From positions 1,922,001 to 1,986,000 of the forward strand of contig NC_057769.1 of the NCBI RefSeq assembly GCF_010389155.1: DNA of 64,000 nt, in the 5' to 3' direction. Position numbers and translations under genes: made by a program. Positions 10,137 to 22,290 of the stretch are shown here, in pieces. Source of the DNA: Erigeron canadensis. Taxonomy: Eukaryota; Streptophyta; Magnoliopsida; Asterales; Asteraceae. The first letter of the stretch is position 1; each line of letters opens with the position of its first letter. The notes beneath the pieces are model-generated. The model made no database searches and was not told where the DNA came from. It worked only from the letters and a program-made list of their open reading frames with translations.

Positions 10137-11920
10137 TATATAATGTCTAAACGAAACTTTTTTTTTTTTTTAATAAAAGGTGCTTATTAGCTTCTTAAAA
10201 AGTGAAAATTAGTTTTTTTTTTAAAATTTTTTTGCAAAAATACCTTGAAGGTGTTTATTTGCAAAACTATAAACTATTTTTTATGGTTTCTGAAGTTCTG
10301 TTAGCCTTTATAGTCTAAAGATATAAAGTTCATAATAACACAACTCTATTTTGCACATTTTACTATTTTAGTACAGCAAACATGGGTTATGTTTTGTTTT
10401 ACTTAGAGGTCATGTCTAACATATTGCATTGGTCAATCTCTTTCTTGAACTTAGATAAGGAAATTGAAAACCTCCCCACATAATTGACTAATCAAAGACA
10501 GTGTTTTGAAGTATATACCAATATAAAAGTAGTTGATATAAAAGAAGACATTGTAGTTATTTTAATGATTAAAGGATGTTTGCAGGGGCGGTACGCGGGG
10601 GGGGGGGGGGGGGGGGGGGTGAGGCAAGGGTTCCTCTTTTAGATTTTTTTTTCCATAAGTTTTTTAAGTTTGGCCCCTTTAGAATTTTTTTCTGGTACCG
10701 CCTTTGGATGTTTGTTATAAATAATTTAATTAAGGGCCGTTATTATAGATATATTAGGTAGACTTATTTAAATTAGTAAGTAAATGAGATGGATAGTTTA
10801 GGTAGATCAAATTTTGTTTTTGAGAAAATTAATGTCAAATGCTTTATAAAGTTATTAAGATAAGATAATATAATTGGGGGAAAATCATTTATTACATTAT
10901 AGTTTATATTCTTGCAAATTTAATTAGAAATTTCAAATATATTTTTTTAAAATAAATAAATCATTTATAATCTAAGTTCACATAAAATTAACATTTTCAT
11001 TAAAAGAAACTATATTCTAAAAGTTCAATGTTACAATTTACGTTACCTTTCAAACCATTGAACCGCATCTGAAAACAATCATAAAAAGTCATCAAATATG
11101 ATCAATAATAATATTTACTCTTTGTCAAATTGTACAAACTATATGCTAGTGTTTTTTTTTCATATCTATTATACATGGGTCTCGTCCAATAAGATATATC
11201 AAAACTAAATCTTGACATCTCTACGTAGCAACCAAAAGAAAAATACGGAGTAGTTGTTATCAGTCGTTTATAATTGACAAATGAAATATTGAGAAAAGAC
11301 AAGAATATAAAAGGACTAATGACAATTCATAGAAATGTCTGACGCTCCATCATATCAAATTATCAATCAATCAATTAAATTACTCTTGAAAAGTCGCCAC
11401 CCAATGATACTTGAAGCAACATGATTATCGAGCTGCCGTTAAAAAAAAAAAATTTGATAATCGAAGTAACATGTAATGTATTTTTATTTTTTTTATTTTT
11501 TTATGACATGTTTTTTTGACTACTTGATTATAACGGTCGATTTGCATTATGAATAATTAAAAAACAATGCATTGAATAATAGTAATTAGTAACTATCTAA
11601 AGCTTTTATCTTAAAAGTTAAATCAACATTATTTCTGTAAACTGTCTCTCTAGACGTTAAAGTCGGATCGTAACTCCAGTAGCGGCCCTGAGAATTTAAA
11701 CACTCCGGTCGAGTCAAGAAAAAATGCCCCTAACTTCTAACAAATTCAAATATATAAACATATTTTTAGTATCTTAAGTATTGTACGTCTTATTACATTT
11801 TAGACATTAATTAAAAAGGAATCAAATATATATATTTATTACAATTTTTTTTAGCATACTATACATTATATAATTTTTTTTTAGTATCTTAAGCTATTAA
11901 CCTATGATTAACTGTGGCCC
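10137..11920. other. Intergenic, transposon debris
   Basis: No gene seen. A hAT-like terminus CAGGGGCGGTACGC occurs at 10583, followed by a run of 23 G (10597-10619). A second terminus-like motif CAGTAGCGGCCCTGAG lies at about 11674. They do not share a convincing target duplication, so I do not join them. The rest is AT-rich. Confidence 0.45.
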
Positions 11921-11983
11921 AGTTTCATGTGAGCCTCAATTCATTTTGTTAAACAAAAGTTTGTGTCTATTTGGTCCAATAAA

Positions 11984-12043
11984 AAGCCCATCCCACTATA
12001 ATAATAAGCCCATGCCACTATAATAATAAGCCCATATATAAAT
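11984..12043 (+). promoter_or_regulatory. Phased site II array and TATA box of the ESSS-like gene
   Basis: AAGCCCAT occurs three times at exactly 22-bp spacing (11984, 12006 and 12028) inside a near-perfect 22-bp tandem repeat; it is the reverse complement of the site II element TGGGCT. A further GGCCCA lies at about 11922. The array runs straight into a TATA box (CATATATAAATA, about 12033-12043), 75-85 bp upstream of the start codon. Site II elements bind TCP-type factors and are enriched in plant genes for mitochondrial respiratory proteins, which fits the gene downstream. Confidence 0.7.
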
Positions 12044-12118
12044 ATGAAGAAAAAGAAGATATTTTACAGTTTACACTTTTACATTTCTATCATCACAGAG
12101 AAAACTAGAGAGAGAGAG

Positions 12119-14909
12119 ATGAGTGAGAGTAGAGAAGTGCCAAGGAGAGAGAGTCCATGGGGAAGGCCTGAAGGTGACACGCGTCAACCTGTCGCTCATC
12201 GCTGCAACGATCGTGTTGAAGACGTTGTTCAAGTTTGTTTTACTCTCTCTCTCTCTCTCTTCCTTTCTTATATATATACATATAGTTTCTGTATCTATAG
12301 GTTTTGATTGTGATGTATTTGTAAGTAAATTGAGGCTTAATTTGTAGTTAGGGTTAGCATAATAAAAGCCATATTATGATTTTTGATTAATTTTCTGGTT
12401 ATTTTTTATTTGTGATTGTTGTTGGTTTGATTCATGTGTGAGTTAGTAGTTTTCTAGGTATTATTGATGCTGATACTTGAATAATATTGTGATTTCTTAG
12501 AGAATTGTTAAATTCATGCCGATCTAAGTTCGTAGTTAGGGCACGTAACGATTACGTTAATCTGGAAGTTTAGAGCCACAGATATTCATATGCTTTCTCT
12601 ATTTTTGTTTGTTTAGTTTCCGATTAATGTTAGAGCATTGAGTTTGTAGGGTTTTTTTGCTGTTTTTTAAATGATATATATAGGTTTAGATCATGATTTG
12701 TCAAGTGAATTGTGTGTCATTCTACATGAATTTGTAGTTTGTTAATTTATATAAAGGAACTGCCCACTGCTGCCTTCTGCGGGTTTTGGACCCAAATACC
12801 TCGACGGTGTATGGGGGAGGTTAAGATGTAGACAGCCTTACCTCTACCTATGTAGAGAGGCTACTTTCAGGTTCTACCTAAATGGTAGAAAAGGACCTCC
12901 GGCCTTTGCATGGGATGAGGATCGAACCTCTGTCTCCAGAGGCCAGGGTGTTTACCACTGATCTAAACCACGCTGCTTTGTAGTTTGTTAATTTATATAC
13001 GTGTGTATATATATATATACTAGCAAGGAGCTAGAAAAATGTTACAAAAATGTAGAAAATGTACAAAGGGACAAAGCTACATAGTTACCGAGGTATAGGC
13101 TCATGATATGATTATTAAGCAAAGTTAACCAAGGTATATTAAACCGTCTATTACTGTTAGAACTATAAAGGAATGAGAAGGTTTTAACATCATTGATCAA
13201 TCTGGTGGAATTTTGATGGAGAGGCCTGAAAGTAGTCTCATTGCGGGATTTCCAAATAACTCACAGACTGGTGCAAACAACAGTTTGGAAGACTGTTTTT
13301 GACTGTGCATTGAGATGGTTAAGAATGATTTCATTTTGCAGAAAGTTGGTGTACCGTAACAAAACCTGTTTATCAAATGAAACTACTAACAGGGAACACA
13401 ACGTATGCCTAAGATATTTACCTATCAGAATCTATTAGACTAGTATACTATCTTGTTTAGTTCAAGTTGGAGTGAGATAAAAAGCATACATTGGGTAGGT
13501 CTAAGTATTTTCTGCCATCATTCCTGATAACTCGGTTCACCACTTTTCAGCTCTTTTTCCAAAATCAAGTTGCCTAAAAGAATGATCTTAGAATCAGATA
13601 CATTCTATCTATGTATATTAGTTCACATGATTTGATCTTTGACTTGATTTGTCATGACTCGTGAGAATGAGGCTAGCTCTTAATAAACCTTAAGACGAGC
13701 CAAATGGTTTGGGCCAAATGCTTGGTTGAGCACTTCAGACAGAAATTTTATAAACAACCTTATGAACTTGAATTTTGTTTTGGGGATACCACCATACAGA
13801 TACCTCTGCATTTTGGAAGACAAAGTTAACACCTTGTCAACTTGAATTTTGTTTTAGGTTTTTCTTTCCTGTATTTTTCAATATATGTTTTCAGGTGGGA
13901 GAGCATAATATACATTAGTAACATATTCAATAAGGAATCCTGAAAACTTAGAATGATAGAGACTAGAGAGGGACTTTTTTTTTCTTTATATATATATATA
14001 AAAGAAGCTCTGCTCAGTTGCTGGATCCTGTTTTGTTGAATAATCATAATAAAGTGATTACATTTCAAGCATCTTTATATGATAAGCATGATTACCAAAA
14101 CCATTTAGACTTTGGTATGCCGTATATGACATGGCTATTGGATTTTGATTAATCTGTTTTGCAGAAACACAATGGTCATGTTGATAGTTTCACTATAGTT
14201 GTAGTGTTCTAACTCCTGTGGTTTCACCTTTCAATATTGAGTTAAAGTCTTCTTTTGGAATCATAGACTTAATTTTCTACAGCACTGTCTTTTATCTTTT
14301 CAGTTTGAACCTGATATCATTTCATTCCTTCGGTATATGTAGGCATGTTTTGAAGGAAACCCTTTTAAGACGGTTCCGGGCCCTTTCAAGCTATTCTGGC
14401 AATGCATGCAATCTAAACCCGGGTATGCGTAATTGCCTTCATGTTCTAGTGTTTTAACAGTAAATTTTGCTATTTTGTTTCTACAAGGGTCTTCAGGAGA
14501 GTCACACATAGTACCTTGCAAAATAGGTTTGTATGATCTTTTGGTATTTAAGCAGAGCAAACTCTATAAAAAGGTCTATTTCCGCAAGTTTTTTGATGCC
14601 GTATCTTGAAGTATCACTTGTACATGAACTATTTAACATACTCCAAACTTATACCAAATGTTGAGTCGCGACACATGAATGTACATCTGTTGTGTCTCCA
14701 ATTCTTTTTTTCTGATCTTTTTCACTAAGATCCAAAGTTTGTCCGTTAATTGACCCGAATATTAATTATTGGAAATAGTAAGTTGTGCTGTCAACCTCAC
14801 GATAATTGTATTTCATGTTCTTTTTTTTTTCTTTTACAGGGAGGAACCTACCGACCCATTTTACTATTTGCAATTGGCACCCCCAACTAGAGAAGTGAAA
14901 ATTGAGTAA
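12119..14909 (+). CDS. ESSS-like (NDUFB11-type) subunit of mitochondrial complex I
   Basis: A predicted 87-aa protein in three exons: 12119-12232, 14343-14422 and 14840-14909, all with GT-AG introns and consistent phase. It contains the plant-conserved blocks RRESPWGRPEG, AHRCNDRVEDVVQ, FEGNPFKTVPGPFKLFW and EEPTDPFYYLQL. From memory this matches Arabidopsis AT2G42310/AT3G57785, annotated as the ESSS subunit of NADH:ubiquinone oxidoreductase in the inner-membrane arm. No classical cleavable presequence is seen, normal for this subunit. An in-frame ATG at 12044 is rejected because the TATA box places transcription start downstream of it. Intron 1 (2.1 kb) carries a SINE. The gene is convergent with the gar2-like gene, whose stop lies 0.67 kb away. 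Confidence 0.88.
12754..12976 (-). mobile_element. tRNA-derived SINE in intron 1
   Basis: About 223 bp, flanked by a perfect 23-bp target duplication (12731-12753 and 12977-12999, starting TTTGTAGTTTGTTAATTTAT). On the minus strand the head carries an A-box-like TTTAGATCAGTGG and a B box AGGTTCGATCC, the RNA polymerase III promoter pair. The body contains the phrase AGGTAGAGGTAAGG, and the tail ends GGGCAGTTCCTTT. The perfect duplication implies a recent insertion. A second copy of the family lies at 21701-22290. Confidence 0.88.
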
Positions 14910-15582
14910 GTTTGCTATAGAGTACAATGAAATCTGCTGTGAGGTTGGTTTGTTGTTTTGACTCGGATTTTGGTGTGTTTGAATAGTATGCCAATGGAGA
15001 ATAAAAACACCTTGTTTTGCTTTTGTTCTAAGACGTGTGTGAACTTCATATCTACCTATGGATTAGTTAATTCAAGATAGTTTCTATCCTTTCACCTTAT
15101 TATGTAACTTTACTCGATCATCATTTATTCGTTTTGCCTCTAATTTACCATCGATCTTTTTCAATACTCGTTACTTTGTTATATACTTGTATGTGATGTG
15201 ATTGTACTTTAGTCTCCAAGATCATGTGGCAGTTGTAATCCATTTATTTATGGTCCTATGGATTGATTAATTCATGTTAGGTATTATTTCAGGCGAGTTA
15301 CACTAGTAAGAACTATCAGTTAGAAGAAACGGGTGGCAAGTAAGATGAAGGGTGTTTTTATATAAAGTGACCTTTTGGCAACATAATATTACTCTGCAAG
15401 TAATTCTAATATAATCAAGTGACAAACTTTGGCACCCTCGAGCTTGTGATATATATGAGACTATGACCGTAATGACCCCTTGTTCTAAACATACACAATA
15501 AAATAACAATTTGTAATATAAAACCAGATTTCTCCGTTCTATTTTTTCCCGCTCATTTTTGGATTCGAAACTATTTTCTTTA
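14910..15582. other. Convergent intergenic region / 3' UTRs
   Basis: Downstream of both the ESSS-like gene (+) and the gar2-related gene (-). AT-rich, no reading frame or repeat recognised; presumably holds both 3' UTRs. Confidence 0.6.
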
Positions 15583-18500
15583 TCATGATAACCACACCTC
15601 ACGAAGAAGTTCGTATCTAGCATTAACTGCAACACGGCTGGTTTGTTCTATATGCTGTCCATTTCCGTTTCTAGCAATGGTTGGAGATGAAGGTAGTTTA
15701 TCAATAATAGAACTGAGTGGTGAATCGAGCTCTTCTAGTTCCTCATCACTAGTATATCCTTTCCTTTGAACAATGGATGAGTTTTTACTCAGTTGGGATT
15801 TTCCACTAGCCTCTGACACCTTTTCAGAAACATCGGTAGAGGAAGGAGGCTTGTATATCACTGGTGCAGCCGCGTAAGGGAAACTGCTTGAGTTGTCTCC
15901 AGAGAACCTACGCTCTATGAGGCACTTCACAACCCAAGAAAACGAATCAGTTTAAAGTAACCATTATAAATAGAGCTGGAAAAACGTGCGGTTTGGGCAA
16001 TAGATCAAAAGGGGTACGGATTTGTATTATGTTTAAACAAACTAGCAATTCAAAACCAAATTCAGTTTTTTATACCATTCAGTGTATGAGGTTGTAAGCA
16101 TTTGAATTATTAGTAAATGTACTTAGGTATTTTAGAAGTGAATAAGTTAATACCTCAGCGTTTACTTCCTCCAATACAGCACCGGGAACTGAATCGGGAC
16201 AGAATTCGTCTGGAGTGAAATTGCAGAGAATTCGTTTAAGCAATGGAAGACTGATTGATGGGCATACCTAGTTACGAAATAGGTGGATCAGAGTACATGC
16301 AAAGATGATTACAAATACTTTATTTCGAGGATATAGAAGAAGATAATCACCTCAGTTCTAACGGTTCTGTCCATAAGCATGTCTTTTGGTAGCATCAGAA
16401 GATCACTTAATGCATTTAGGAGATGAAAGCATTTGAATTCACCTTTTCCATTTTTTTCTAAGTCACCGTCTTCACCTGTACTATGCTCATCCTCACTGTC
16501 CATCCCAAACCAATCAGAAAGCCATCTAGACCAATTGCCAACCTATAAACATGTAAATTATATCATTTGAAGATAGAAATATCAATGGTAGAGGTTCAGA
16601 CAGGTTGGGTCACGGATCAAAATATGTAGGGACAGGTTACTCAAAACTCTCTGTCCAAAGTAATTTTAATTAGCTAGTGTGTGAAAAGTGATTATAAAAC
16701 TTGTGTTGCTTCAAATTTTGTGTAAGATTATGTCCTATTCTACTGTTTGTTTGTTAGTAATACCATCAGACCAGTAATAAATAGAACCATAACTCAAATT
16801 GATCCAGTCATAAGTTCATAACTATAAAGCCTCATCTAATGCGTTCATAATGGGTGTTTCAGGTATTGCTTCTAGCTATATGTGAGTTGAGATGCATACC
16901 GCATTTTTTAGTTGTGCACCAGAACCAAAAGTTAGTTCCCCTGCCTGTATAGGCAAAATTCTGGATTCAACAATAGGATCTGAGACAGGATCAGTTGGCA
17001 TTTCATGTACCGATTCACGAAGTATAGCATTGAACATGGCTACATCGAGTCTAGCAACACATTGTTCCATTACCTGGTCATAAAGATATGAAGGATGTCA
17101 GAATTACATGCTGATACCTGTGAAGGCTTATACAGAATTCGATGAAATATAGTCGTATATTCAATAAGGTACTCAGGTTAATTGCATAAAAAGGGAAGCC
17201 GACACTTGTCTAACTTCTGTTGCAGGCAACCAGGTTTGTATTCACCCCTAAAATCTCCAAACTTTTTAAGGTAGTTTTTATCCTTGACAGATAATAATCG
17301 AAATAGAAGTTAGACTAAGGTTGCTTAACAAACTTATCGTGTAATGTAACAAGTGAACTAACCATGTCTAGCATTAAATTTTGTCTCTTAAATAATGCAA
17401 ACAAACTTAAGATAACAAGTCACAGAAGGTGTAAGGCATACCATTCTTGCCACCACTGGGAGGCAACCACATTCGTGACCACTAGCACGAACAGGACAAA
17501 GTCTCTTGAAAGCTTCATGGAAAGCAATCCTCCATAGATTAATGGAGAAGTTTCCTTGTTGCTGGTTACCCGAAGCAGTTCCTAGTAACTTCCCAATACC
17601 TTTATTAGTATTTGTATCTTCACCTAGAGATTGCATTTTAGGAGTCAACGTCTGCATCAGAAAGGACCCAGCTCAAATACTACATGAATATATAACCTTG
17701 ATAATCTGAAAGAATTTAGGTTTGTTACCTGCCACCATATAGACTCTACAATTCGCGAAAAGATCCACGACTCAACTTTCTCAAGTGCAGATGTGAAGGC
17801 TCTTGTTTCTTGCCAATCATCAATGAACTCGATAAAATCAGGTTTATTAAATTGTTTACTTCTGCCTTCCATTTTATTATTTGATCCTTTTGGACTTAGT
17901 ATTCTAGTCAATGAACTTGATTGACAGGAACTGCCAAATGCTTGGGTTATAATCTCCCTCAATATGATAGTGTTTGACCACCAGAACGTTAACCTGTTAA
18001 TAGTAAAAGGGTTGCATTATATATCTATGTAGGGTGGCAATTTCAACCCATTTACTTAATAATAGATTGATCCAGGTATGTTTTATCTCTAACACAACAA
18101 TGAGTAAAATTAAGAAAGTTAGCTTTTCAGGTTATCAGGTTGGAAGTCATTGAAAGTACGTCGTTATTCATATAATCAATGTAAATCATATCTGACAGTT
18201 AACTATTTATAAGCTTAAAAACCTTGGAAGATATAAATCTACTGGGTCAATCCAATCCAGTTTGACAATTACAAATATTACCCGTTTTGATCACCTACCC
18301 GACCCTGCCATATTGACACCTCTTAATCTTAAGATGAAAGGGTATATAATCGAAACTTGGTCTGCTCAAGAACAAGAAATTATGTACCTCGGAACATCAT
18401 TGCCACATGATTTTGCAATCAAAACCAGCCCTGATGCAGTGTTCTTAGCAATTGTAGCTCGGTTTCCTTGAGTGTAGTGTTTGGCTGCATGTATATAAAG

Positions 18501-19265
18501 TCTAGAAAGGCGTCGGGCTGGTGTATGCACCTTATGCGCTGAACTACCATGCTCTGGAGCTACTGAATAGAGAGAAATTTCAAGAGCAGCAACTTCTCTT
18601 AGCTCCTCTTCAAGTTTCTCGATCCTCATTTCCATTTCTTCGATCTTTTGATCCAAATCCTCTTTTGTTTCATTATCATCCAAGATATTCTCTTCCTTTC
18701 GTTCTTCGCAGGTTTGGTCATCTAATCCTTCAGAGGACACTGATGAAGGGGCTGATGAACGTTTTGGATGCACTTTTACACCATTCAAGTTATTATCAGC
18801 AGAACGTTTTCCTATGCCATTAGTAGAGGTTGCTGTTTTCTTAGAAGTGCTAGCAGAAAGTTCCTTAGTAGATTTCACTCTTTGTACATTTGATGATTTT
18901 TCCGAATTATCTTTCTTTTCAGGATTTTGTGAAACTACTGGAATACTTTCTAGTTTTTCGTCTTCTGTGGCCCGTGAATCCCCACTGGAGGATACAGAAT
19001 CTGTTACGGTCTCAGAGTCTGATTCTTCCCTCCCATCATCTTCTTCTCTATCTAAATTTGTGTTTGGCTTACTCTCTTGATCGGCAGATTTAATTACTTT
19101 ATCATTTCGAGATACTTCCTCAGACACACTAATTGTATCTGTGTTCTTTGTTTTCCGTGGTTGGCTTGCCTTCTCTTGCTTTAGCTTAGTATCTCTGCTT
19201 TGGGACCTTACCGAACGCATGGCCTGATTATTTGTTGGAGCACTCTTCTTCTCTGGCTGCTTCAT
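15583..19265 (-). CDS. Nucleolar gar2-related protein
   Basis: Seven coding exons, all GT-AG and in phase: 19265-18388, 17993-17729, 17651-17442, 17073-16900, 16542-16351, 16267-16154 and 15924-15583, giving 724 aa. The N-terminal 200 residues are charged and serine-rich (many S/E/D/K), ending in a short coiled coil (EEMEMRIEKLEEELREVAAL, about residues 212-231). The conserved core follows: LYSVAPEHGSS, HTPARRLSRLYIHAAKHY, SGLVLIAKSCGNDVPR and NTIILREII, then a region with RIAFHEAFKRLCP. From memory this matches Arabidopsis AT2G42320/AT3G57780, annotated 'nucleolar protein gar2-related'; the biochemical role is unknown to me. The C-terminal 110 residues are serine-rich and probably disordered. 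FWWSN replaces the usual FWLSN. Confidence 0.88.
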
Positions 19266-20334
19266 ACTTGCTCAGTCCCTTCAATTGCCAAAAGAAAGGT
19301 AAATTTTAAATGATCATACCAACAGCCCCTGAAACCCAAATCCATCCATCTACCTTGTTCTGTCTCCAATTACTAAAAATTATACCGCGATAATAAATGT
19401 GAAAACCTAACTATATTTAGATCAACCCAAATAGCACTAACAATTCGACCCAACAACTAATATCAGACGAAAAACAATTTTTCTTGTATAAATACTAGTA
19501 CTTGAGGTAAATTTCGAGGCTTGGAAATTCTTTAGGCTATATGCAGTTGCATATCTTACACACTCTCAAAGCCGTCTATTTAGCATAAAATGTAAATGTA
19601 TAGCCTTAAGTCTACCTAAATGATAAAAAGGATTGAACTTTGTTATTACCCGGCATAATAATGTTTTTCTAAAAAAAAAAGTTCAAGGCTAAAAGAAGAA
19701 AAGATTTTGATTTTCTCATATAATCACTAAATTAAGACCTGCAAATTGCATGAGACATGTGATCAAATTTATTGTAATCATCATGTAGCCCAAACAACAA
19801 TGCCAACCACTAAATTTCCACATAAATAACAATAATAATTCTTCAACCTGTTACACTAGACACCCCATGTACTATTTAATTAATTTTTTTTTATCATGTG
19901 AATTACCATTTATAACCTCTAAAATTACTCATATAATAGTAATAATCTACAATATGAATCTACCTAGACAAAAACATAGGGTAATTACCTAAATCCGACA
20001 CAGAAAATCCGAAAGTTTAAAAGCTTAACACTATGGTTAAAGAGACATCAAATCATCATGAGCAACAAAATATTAAGTGTGTATGTATATTAGTATATAT
20101 ACATAGACATACAGTAGTACAGTACTACTGCTTATGAAAAAAACAAAACATACCGACACAAAAAATCTAAAAAAGTGAACTCAAGATCCAAATATGAAAA
20201 TACCAAACAGAAAACGTGGAACAAGATGACAATATATACGACAAAACATATGCATATCATAGATTGTAATAATAATTAGTACAATGAGCTTTGTGTGTGT
20301 ATTAGTGTACATATATATAGATATAGAACTTACC
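19266..20334 (-). other. 5' UTR intron of the gar2-related gene
   Basis: A strong donor TTAAG/GTAAGTTC on the minus strand (exon end 20334) and an acceptor-like CAATTGAAG just before the start codon (about 19281) define a 1.05-kb leader intron. The leader exon probably covers about 20335-20480. No coding potential is seen inside. Confidence 0.6.
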
Positions 20335-20499
20335 TTAAGAATGTATGTGTGTGTTTTATTTTTTCTTTAGTTTTTGATGAGCTTGAAATGATGATGATGA
20401 AAAACAAAGGTGTTGGAGTTGAAGAAATATTATAAAGAATCTTTAGTTGGGATTGGCAGCAGGCAGCAGCTTCTTCTTGAACTTTAAAAAACTTTTAGA

Positions 20500-21700
20500 T
20501 AATACTTTTTATTATTCTTCAATTCTGTACTCTTTTTCTCACACACGGATATCTATAGATATAGAGATATATATGGTCTTGTTATAAAAGTACTGCTGAA
20601 AAAAAGTGACGGTGAAAGGTGGGGAATGGCAAACCAAGGCAAATAGTTCTGCCATCCAAATTTGTTGTAATAAATTATTTGTTGGATATTTTATCGACAA
20701 TCATAGGTTTTTGAAATAAATATTATTGTCTACTTTAAATAATGCAACAGGAATAACATTACAATTATTAATTAGAAAATGATTGATGTGCTTACATAAT
20801 TAACCTATAAATATGTTTAATTTAAGAAAGTGAATAAGTAATATCCATGTTACTTATTAATTTATGGATAATGAATAATGTTTTTTTTGTGTTATACTTT
20901 ATTTATTTAACATAAATAGTAGTTTATATACTGAAAGAAAAGGTCTAAATAAACCTATTACTTATTTTATGCTACAATAAATTTACGTTTATTCGAAAAA
21001 GGTATCCTGATACATTATGGTGACGGGTATGAGGATGCAATTTATATCCCCGACGAAGATAATGACGTGGATGGGGATTACAATTGAAAACCGGGGATGG
21101 GGACGGGGATTTAGATCCCCGACAATACCCGTCTCATTGTCATCTTTAATAATAATTAATCAACTTATTTCATATGCCTAAAAATTAACCTAATCATATG
21201 ATAATGATATGTGGAAGAATCAATGAATAAGATTAGAAGAGAGAATGAATGAAATCCACGTATTAATCTTTTAAGATTTTACGTTGATTTTTAGATATGA
21301 ATTAGGTCGATGAATATATTTTTTTTAATTTATATATATATCCATGTTAATTTCAATGCAAAATTGTATATTTTTAAAAATTATATCTTTCTGGCCCATA
21401 ATGGTAACGAATTAAGTATTACATGGCTACATGCTTCCTAACTCCTATAAGGCTACTAGTTAATGTTGTATAACTATCTATTATTAGAACACAAATGTAT
21501 GGAGAGAAAAGTTATATAATCATTCCTATATCACAAGGATTGTGTTTTTATATAAAGGAAATCCGTCAAAATAAGATTAGCTCACTTAATAGATACTTAT
21601 GTTTATTTGAGAAAAAACCAAAGTTTAAGCATTGCCATAAAACTATTTGGAGTAATTTAGGGTAGAGATATATTTCAATATATTTAAGTAAAATCTAGAA
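20500..21700. other. Promoter side of the gar2-related gene and intergenic DNA
   Basis: AT-rich; no gene. A short purine-rich phrase near 21043-21115 (GACGGGGATTTAGATCCCCGAC type) is the only compositional oddity and looks like an old retroelement scrap. Confidence 0.45.
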
Positions 21701-22290
21701 ACAACCTCTTTACCTAGGTAGAGGTAAGGTCAGGGCTGGCTTAACATTTTTTGGGGCCTAGTTCATTGGCATACAAATTAAGTGTAGTAGGTTTTAAGGT
21801 TTGACCCGAAAATCCGTTTCATATAATTGGCACATTAGGATTGATAGGAAAAGTACTTACAATGTGCTTCAAGTAGCTACAAATATAATACACAACAAAA
21901 TTACATGCATTTCTAGTAAGTAGAAAAACAAAGAAACAAGTGATACTAAGTTACTAACCACAAATTTTGATATATCTCTACTGGTAAGTACTTCAAGTAT
22001 AATATTCAATTGTAAAAGTATCTTAGATCTTAAGAAAAAGTGATGATGTTTGGAAAGAGTTAAAGCCGTTCATGTTCATAGAAAGATGGGAGGCTCTTTG
22101 TAATTCTAATTTCTAAATAAACATGCTTTAAAAAAGAAGCCCAGTGTATGTCTAACTCAAAAAACTAAAATTTAGGGGCCTTAGGTCCATGCCTAACCCT
22201 CTACAATTAATGAGCCGGCTCTGGGTAAGGTCTACTTACATCCTTACCTATCTCATACACCGTTAAGGTATTGGGGCTCAAAACACACGA
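21701..22290 (+). mobile_element. SINE copy split by a hAT insertion
   Basis: The flanks of the hAT element join into the 3' half of the same SINE family as at 12754-12976: left part CCTCTTTACCTAGGTAGAGG (21706-21725), right part with CATACACCGTTAAGGTATTGG (22255-22275). It lacks the tRNA-like head, so it was 5'-truncated or decayed before the hAT element landed. Confidence 0.7.
21731..22223. mobile_element. Non-autonomous hAT element
   Basis: 493 bp with imperfect terminal inverted repeats (CAGGGCTGGC at the left, GCCGGCTCTG at the right) and a perfect 8-bp target duplication GGTAAGGT (21723-21730 and 22224-22231), diagnostic of the hAT superfamily. Subterminal GGGGCC motifs occur near both ends. 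No transposase frame. A related element lies at 44617-44917. Confidence 0.9.

Noticed and set aside
10583..11690. A single hAT element joining CAGGGGCGG (10583) and GCGGCCCTG (11690)
   Set aside because: Inverted ends match poorly and no 8-bp duplication is present; both motifs may be separate termini.
12044..12118. Upstream in-frame ATG extending the ESSS-like protein by 25 residues
   Set aside because: It overlaps the TATA region, so it should lie upstream of the transcript start; family proteins begin near the 12119 start.
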